Below, one piece after another: positions 56,619 through 60,706 of a stretch of 60,706 bases of DNA. This DNA comes from Cellvibrionaceae bacterium (GTDB lineage Bacteria; Pseudomonadota; Gammaproteobacteria; Pseudomonadales; Cellvibrionaceae), in assembly GCA_025800365.1 (NCBI GenBank), contig JAOXRT010000155.1, positions 1 through 60,706 on the forward strand. The letters run 5' to 3'. Each line of letters opens with the position of its first letter. The first letter of the stretch is position 1. Position numbers and translations under genes: made by a program. The notes beneath the pieces were generated by a model. It saw only the letters and a program-made list of their open reading frames with translations, ran no database searches and was not told the origin of the DNA.

Positions 56619-56644
56619 GGGTCAGAACCCAAGGGTTCTGACCC
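56619..56644. repeat. REP-like palindrome, copy 1 (intergenic)
   Basis: Perfect 12-bp arms GGGTCAGAACCC / GGGTTCTGACCC around AA, just after deoD and before the converging methyltransferase gene. It shares the GGGGTCAGA start with the copy at 56951 and may act as a transcription-ending hairpin. Confidence 0.8.
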
Positions 56645-56680
56645 TAATCGAAGCCCTAGTTAGCAAGCTCACAAAGGGCG

Positions 56681-57724
56681 TCAACTCAACTTTAAAACCT
56701 TAAACTGCTTATTATTCACCAAGCAATCCACCTGCTGAAAAAATCGCTGGGCCTTCTTTTCAATCCCAATAAAACTATTCACCACAAAGTATGCACGGCC
56801 AGATGGCAGTAGGTGATCCCGCGCACTTTTCAAAAATTTATCGCACAATTGATTTTCAACATCAAAGCCCTGATGAAACGGTGGGTTGCAAATCACGGTA
56901 TCAACCTTCTCGCCAATATTCGCTGCACAATCGTCAGCTATCACAAAATAGGGGTCAGACCCCAGTGGAGTCTGACCCCGGCATTCCTGCACCTTGCTTA
57001 GATTTGCCGAGCAACTAGCCACGGCCGCAGCGTTATTATCAGTGGCTATCAAAAGCTCTAAATCATTGCTTAAAGCCACACCTACACTTAATAAGCCATA
57101 ACCACAGCCAAGATCCAATATCCTTTTTGCTGGCTGTGCCTTCAGTTCAGTAGAGAGTGCTTCTAAGAGCAATAAGCTACCTTGATCCAACTTATTCCAT
57201 CCAAATTGCCCTGGTTTGCTTTGGATATCAAAGCCTTGATGCTCAAGGCAGGGTCGTAACTCTCGGTAGTCTTGGTCGTCTAGCGGGGTAATATTCTCTT
57301 GCTTAGTTACTGTTGCATAGCATAGGTAATCTAAGCCGTGTTTTTCTATCTCGCAGTTACCCAATAACTTCTTAAGTGTTTTTGCGTAGCTTTTGACGCC
57401 TTGGTTTTTCTGTCCAGCAAATACCAGATCGCCGCCATCTTTTAAGACTGACAAGGCTTGATTAATAATATGGTGGTTTACGGCTTTTTCTTTGCTTAAA
57501 CGAAACGCTAGGCAATCTAAGTTTCCAGTTGCGGGGCCTTGCTTAATATCCCAATCGCAAAAAATGGCTTTGTCGCTTTGGGCGGCCACATCGAAACGGT
57601 TACTTACGATAGTGCAGCTATCTGGCAGCGTGGCTACACTATCTAGAGTGTTTTCATCAAGGCACAGTACGCTGCTGTCGCAGTTGCGAAGATAGGGTAG
57701 GCAAAGTTGAATGGCAGAATCCAT
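56681..57724 (-). CDS. RsmC/RlmG-family rRNA (guanine-N2) methyltransferase
   Basis: The 347-residue protein has two tandem Rossmann-like domains. The N-terminal one is degenerate and the C-terminal one catalytic: SAM motif I ILDLGCGYGLL (about 202-212) and the NPPF motif in VICNPPFHQGF. Length and the GQKNQGVKSY and KPGQFGWNKLD segments are closest to RsmC (16S G1207), but RlmG is possible. Residues 249-258 (RGQTPLGSDP) are encoded entirely by a palindromic repeat and have no counterpart in E. coli RsmC; they fall in a loop before the VIADD strand, so activity may survive. Confidence 0.85.
   Translation of the reverse strand: MDSAIQLCLPYLRNCDSSVLCLDENTLDSVATLPDSCTIVSNRFDVAAQSDKAIFCDWDIKQGPATGNLDCLAFRLSKEKAVNHHIINQALSVLKDGGDLVFAGQKNQGVKSYAKTLKKLLGNCEIEKHGLDYLCYATVTKQENITPLDDQDYRELRPCLEHQGFDIQSKPGQFGWNKLDQGSLLLLEALSTELKAQPAKRILDLGCGYGLLSVGVALSNDLELLIATDNNAAAVASCSANLSKVQECRGQTPLGSDPYFVIADDCAANIGEKVDTVICNPPFHQGFDVENQLCDKFLKSARDHLLPSGRAYFVVNSFIGIEKKAQRFFQQVDCLVNNKQFKVLKLS
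56951..56979. repeat. REP-like palindrome, copy 2 (inside the methyltransferase gene)
   Basis: Arms GGGGTCAGACCCCA (56951-56964) and TGGAGTCTGACCCC (56966-56979) pair with one mismatch around a single G. It is in frame within the coding region and adds ten residues. Confidence 0.85.
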
Positions 57725-57755
57725 AGGTCTTTAAGCTCTTTGTATTTTTGCCAAG

Positions 57756-58445
57756 TTAAAATAAGGAGGCTTCTTCGGCGCTAAGCTCACGATATTCACC
57801 TTCTTGCAGATCGCCAAGCTCAATTTTACCGACACTTTTACGGTGTAATTCCACAACACGATTATTCACTGCGCCAAACATGCGTTTCACTTGATGGTAG
57901 CGGCCCTCGCTAATAGTGATCTCAAGCTCATTGCTGTATAGCTTTTTAATCTCGGCGGGTTTGCAAGGTTTGGGCTCGCCCTGTAATCGTACACCGTTTC
58001 TTAAAATCTCAATATCTTCGTCACTGATATCACCTGCCAAACAGACATAATAGCATTTGCCCTGATTTTTATTGGGTGAGGTAACTTTATGGTTCCATTG
58101 CCCGTCGTCGCTGATCAATACTAGGCCGGTGGTATCGATATCCAAACGCCCGCAGATTTGCAGTGTTGATTTACGAGGTTCATCAAGGAGCTCTAGTACA
58201 GTAGGGTGTTCATCATCTTGATTGGTGCATACATAACCTTGCGGCTTGTTTAGAGCAAAGTAGCGCGGCCGCGCGGCGTTGATAAAGTCGCCATCGACAA
58301 TGACTTCATCGCTTTCATTAATTTTAATGCTGGTATCTTTTTGAATATCACCGTTTACAGTAATAAAGCCTTGCTTTGCTAAGCGTTGTACTTGCTTGCG
58401 CGACAGCTCTGTGGCGTTGGCGATAAATTTATCTAAACGAATCAT
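57756..58445 (-). CDS. rsuA: 16S rRNA pseudouridine(516) synthase RsuA
   Basis: The 229-residue protein has an N-terminal S4 RNA-binding domain (MIRLDKFIANATELSRKQVQ) and the RsuA/RluB/E/F catalytic core, with GRLDIDTTGLVLIS (catalytic Asp) and ISEGRYHQVKRMFGAV. Length fits RsuA. The ATG at 58445 with GAAGG ahead is preferred over a TTG four codons earlier. It begins 8 bases after the truC stop, so the two are co-transcribed. Confidence 0.92.
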   Translation of the reverse strand: MIRLDKFIANATELSRKQVQRLAKQGFITVNGDIQKDTSIKINESDEVIVDGDFINAARPRYFALNKPQGYVCTNQDDEHPTVLELLDEPRKSTLQICGRLDIDTTGLVLISDDGQWNHKVTSPNKNQGKCYYVCLAGDISDEDIEILRNGVRLQGEPKPCKPAEIKKLYSNELEITISEGRYHQVKRMFGAVNNRVVELHRKSVGKIELGDLQEGEYRELSAEEASLF

Positions 58446-58453
58446 AAATACCT

Positions 58454-59218
58454 TCAAATACTATCAAGCTGCAGGTTATCAGGAAGGGCGCTTTGCCAAT
58501 CGAATCTTTGCAATAAATGTTGCCAGCAGTCGTCCAGCTCGGCCCACAAAAAGATTGTTTCTGCTGTTATTGGGTGTTGCAGCTGCAAATAAGCGGCATG
58601 CAGCATTAGGCGAGGGCAGTTGAGCTGCTCTTTAAAATAGCGATTGTGCCGCCCCCGACCATGCTTTGCATCCCCAATGATTGGGTGACTAATATGTTTG
58701 CAGTGTCGGCGAATCTGGTGCTTACGTCCTTGCTTGGGCTCCGCCCAAATTAAAGAGTAGCGGCTCTTATCAAAGCCTTCTATTTTAACGTCCAGCTCAG
58801 TGCTGGCTAAGCGTTTAATCTGGGTTTGCGCGCTTTGGGCTGGCTTATCTTGCTGGGCTTTTTTATCGACTATTTTATCAAGCTTCTCTTTTAAAGCGTG
58901 ATCGACAAATACATCTTCCGGCGCCCAACCGCGAACTACCGCTAAATAGCCCTTATGCCACTTACTGTCTTCTGCTTCTTGCTGTTTATTCATCAAGGCC
59001 GCCACTTCGCTAGAAAGCGCAAAAACTAAAACCCCAGAGGTTGGTTTGTCCAGGCGATGAATAGGAAACACATGTTGGCCGATCTGATCACGTAAAATTT
59101 GCATCGCAAAACGTGTCTCATGGCGATCTATCATACTGCGATGCACTAGCAAGCCGCTGGGCTTATTTACCGCAATTAGATATTCATCCTGATAGAGAAT
59201 GGTCAGTGTTTCTGTCAT
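58454..59218 (-). CDS. truC: tRNA pseudouridine(65) synthase TruC
   Basis: The 254-residue RluA-family enzyme modifies U65 in tRNA. It has VNKPSGLLVHRS, the catalytic HRLDKPTSGVLVF, and KQGRKHQIRRHCKHISHPIIGD, with the TruC-type KHGRGRHNR following. A Lys/Gln-rich insert (about 112-135) is longer than in E. coli. It is transcribed ahead of rsuA. Confidence 0.92.
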   Translation of the reverse strand: MTETLTILYQDEYLIAVNKPSGLLVHRSMIDRHETRFAMQILRDQIGQHVFPIHRLDKPTSGVLVFALSSEVAALMNKQQEAEDSKWHKGYLAVVRGWAPEDVFVDHALKEKLDKIVDKKAQQDKPAQSAQTQIKRLASTELDVKIEGFDKSRYSLIWAEPKQGRKHQIRRHCKHISHPIIGDAKHGRGRHNRYFKEQLNCPRLMLHAAYLQLQHPITAETIFLWAELDDCWQHLLQRFDWQSALPDNLQLDSI

Positions 59219-59269
59219 GTGATTGCTAGCGAAAGAAGATTTAAAAGTATCAGTTCTGCAGCTTCGATA

Positions 59270-59376
59270 GCTTAAAGGGGCGGGTATTCTTCAGTGGGCT
59301 TCTTTTGCAGGAAGCAAAAGCAGAGCCCCACGGACGGGTTTATGCGTCCCCCTGAAGAATACCCGCCCCTTTAAGC
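59270..59376. repeat. 107-bp folded element with 25-bp terminal inverted repeats
   Basis: The ends 59270-59294 and 59352-59376 are perfect inverted repeats (starting GCTTAAAGGGGCGGGTATTC). Inside are two more hairpins: GGGCT...AGCCC (296-300/324-328 of this kilobase) carrying an inner CTTTTGC/GCAAAAG stem with AGGAA loop, and GGACG/CGTCC (332-336/345-349). Joined by 1-, 3- and 2-base linkers they form a three-way junction. It may be a miniature inverted-repeat element or a structured RNA; it sits downstream of folD and upstream of truC. Confidence 0.8.
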
Positions 59377-59403
59377 GGATTAAAAAAGACTAGGCAGTTT
59401 TAA

Positions 59404-60267
59404 CTAGCCAATCTTCTTCTCACCAGAATCAACAGACTGATAAATCAAAGTATTAATGGTCATCGGGCCAACACCACCAGGCACAGGTGTATAGGCAGCC
59501 ACACGATCCACCAAGGGGTCAAGTTCAATATCACCAACACCACCCGGATGATAGCCAGCATCAACCACAACCGCGCCATCTTTAATCCACTCAGCCTTAA
59601 TAAACTCAGGCTTACCAACCGCACCCACAATAACATCGGCTTGCTTAATATGATCGGCCAGATTTTGTGTGCGAGAATGGCAAATCGTTACCGTCGCATT
59701 GGCGCCCAGCATCATCATCGCCATCGGCTTACCCAAAATAGGGCTACGGCCGACCACAACAGCATGCTTGCCTTCTAGATCGATATTGTAGGCTTCCAAA
59801 AGGCGCATAATGCCTTTAGGGGTCGCACAGCCATAGGCTTCTTCACCCATGCTCATACGGCCAAAGCCAAGGCAGGTTACACCGTCAACGTCCTTCTCAA
59901 GCGCAATCGCATCAAAGCAAGCACGCTCATCAATTTGAGCCGGTACCGGATGTTGCAACAGAATACCGTGGACATTGGGATTGTTGTTTAAAGAGTCGAT
60001 CTCAGCCAGTAGCTGCTCAGTAGTCGTCTCTTCAGGTAGTTCTACCTTTAAAGAGTCCATACCAATACGCTGGCAGGCATTACCTTTCATCTTTACATAA
60101 GTAGCAGAGGCAGGATCGCCACCCACTAGAATAGTGGCCAAAATAGGCGTTTGGCCGCCACTGCGGGCTTTTAGGGCCTCAACGCGGCTAGACAGTTCTT
60201 CTTCTGTTTTTTGGGCAAGGGCTTTGCCATCTAACAGTAGGGCAGGCATAGGTTGAACCTCGGGCAA
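59404..60267 (-). CDS. folD: Methylenetetrahydrofolate dehydrogenase/cyclohydrolase FolD
   Basis: The 287-residue bifunctional folate enzyme links 5,10-methylene- and 10-formyl-tetrahydrofolate with NADP. It has the catalytic [14 protein letters not shown] lysine motif (about 58-71), [11 protein letters not shown], the dinucleotide site [17 protein letters not shown], and [15 protein letters not shown] near the end. Full length with no anomalies. Confidence 0.96.
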   Translation of the reverse strand: MPEVQPMPALLLDGKALAQKTEEELSSRVEALKARSGGQTPILATILVGGDPASATYVKMKGNACQRIGMDSLKVELPEETTTEQLLAEIDSLNNNPNVHGILLQHPVPAQIDERACFDAIALEKDVDGVTCLGFGRMSMGEEAYGCATPKGIMRLLEAYNIDLEGKHAVVVGRSPILGKPMAMMMLGANATVTICHSRTQNLADHIKQADVIVGAVGKPEFIKAEWIKDGAVVVDAGYHPGGVGDIELDPLVDRVAAYTPVPGGVGPMTINTLIYQSVDSGEKKIG

Positions 60268-60458
60268 TTAAAAACGGCGTATTCTCCCATAGCTGGGCCA
60301 GTAGGCCAACAATTGGGCTGAATTAAGAGCCGCTAAATTAGATTTAGCCTAGTGGCGAGAGGGGTGAAAATGGGCGTGGCTGATAAATCGTCAAAGCGGC
60401 CAAAATAACGGCATAAGTTGCTGAATTAAAAGAAATTTAACTTTTTTCAAAAAAGACG

Positions 60459-60487
60459 TTGACGACCATAGGGGGCCTCTGTATTAT
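60459..60487 (+). promoter_or_regulatory. Sigma-70 promoter of the tRNA-Pro gene
   Basis: TTGACG (60459-60464), a 17-base spacer, then TATTAT (60482-60487), followed by a GC-containing discriminator, the usual layout of strong stable-RNA promoters. Confidence 0.85.
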
Positions 60488-60526
60488 TCGCACCTCTTCA
60501 AACGCGGTCGTTACCGAGTTTGCAGT

Positions 60527-60603
<77 letters not shown>

Positions 60604-60610
60604 CCATTTA

Positions 60611-60639
60611 AAACCCCGCTCAAATGAGCGGGGTTTTTT
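60611..60639 (+). terminator. Intrinsic terminator after tRNA-Pro
   Basis: 12-bp stem AAACCCCGCTCA / TGAGCGGGGTTT (loop AA) followed by T residues. Confidence 0.93.
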
Positions 60640-60706
60640 CGTATAAGGGCTGTATTGCTCGCTTCTGCTTAGCCATACCTAACATGCCTCTACTGTTCTT
60701 TGGTTG

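Overview
The window reads as a chromosomal contig from a marine-type gammaproteobacterium, probably near Cellvibrionales/Pseudomonadales. The grounds are a fimL-nudC pair as in Pseudomonas, a cysI-DUF934 pair, a ccm cytochrome c maturation operon, two large TonB-dependent receptors and a Vibrio/Alteromonas-type panP. The placement is inference from gene content; no 16S rRNA gene is present. The first 26 bases are an Illumina adapter remnant, so the left edge is a contig end and the first gene (korA) is cut to its last 13 codons.

Layout. 0-7.3 kb: korAB end, a secreted esterase, small housekeeping-like genes, the RadD helicase (minus) and the aspartate decarboxylase PanP. 7.4-12.6 kb: a secreted DUF1554-like protein with an IPTL-CTERM-like tail, an ornithine-type decarboxylase divergent from an Lrp/AsnC regulator, then acyl-CoA dehydrogenase and msrA. 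12.7-16.5 kb (minus): TSUP permease, sulfurtransferase, an FlhB-tail protein and FliK. 16.7-22.2 kb: ccmABCDEFG, with no ccmH/ccmI following. 22.6-28.2 kb: two TonB-dependent receptors. 28.4-34.5 kb: pabB, an alpha/beta hydrolase that has lost its nucleophile Ser, a Rieske protein, rraA, DUF488 and nhaB. 34.9-39.2 kb: fimL-nudC-hypothetical-sohB. 39.4-44.6 kb: an Aer-like chemoreceptor, the cysI-DUF934 sulfite reductase unit, a 38-residue membrane protein and a MarR regulator. 44.6-51.1 kb: DUF2970, a DUF885 peptidase, recQ with a pseudouridine synthase, and DUF998.

51.1-53.9 kb is a small accessory patch. It holds a double-glycine-leader peptide resembling a class II microcin/bacteriocin precursor, a 51-residue two-helix membrane protein that could be its immunity partner, a frameshifted small secreted Cys protein, a SnoaL-like protein, and an HxlR regulator broken by an in-frame TAG. 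A near-ideal -10 with a perfect 19-bp palindrome over the predicted start site precedes the peptide. No C39-peptidase exporter lies in the window. This is the best candidate for an undescribed system here.

53.9-60.7 kb returns to core genes: a phosphoribosyltransferase with deoB and deoD (purine nucleoside salvage), then an RsmC-like rRNA methyltransferase, rsuA, truC and folD (minus), and tRNA-Pro(UGG). Two related palindromes starting GGGGTCAGA lie here, one downstream of deoD and one inside the methyltransferase, where it adds ten residues in frame. A 107-bp element with 25-bp perfect terminal inverted repeats and an apparent three-way-junction fold sits between truC and folD.
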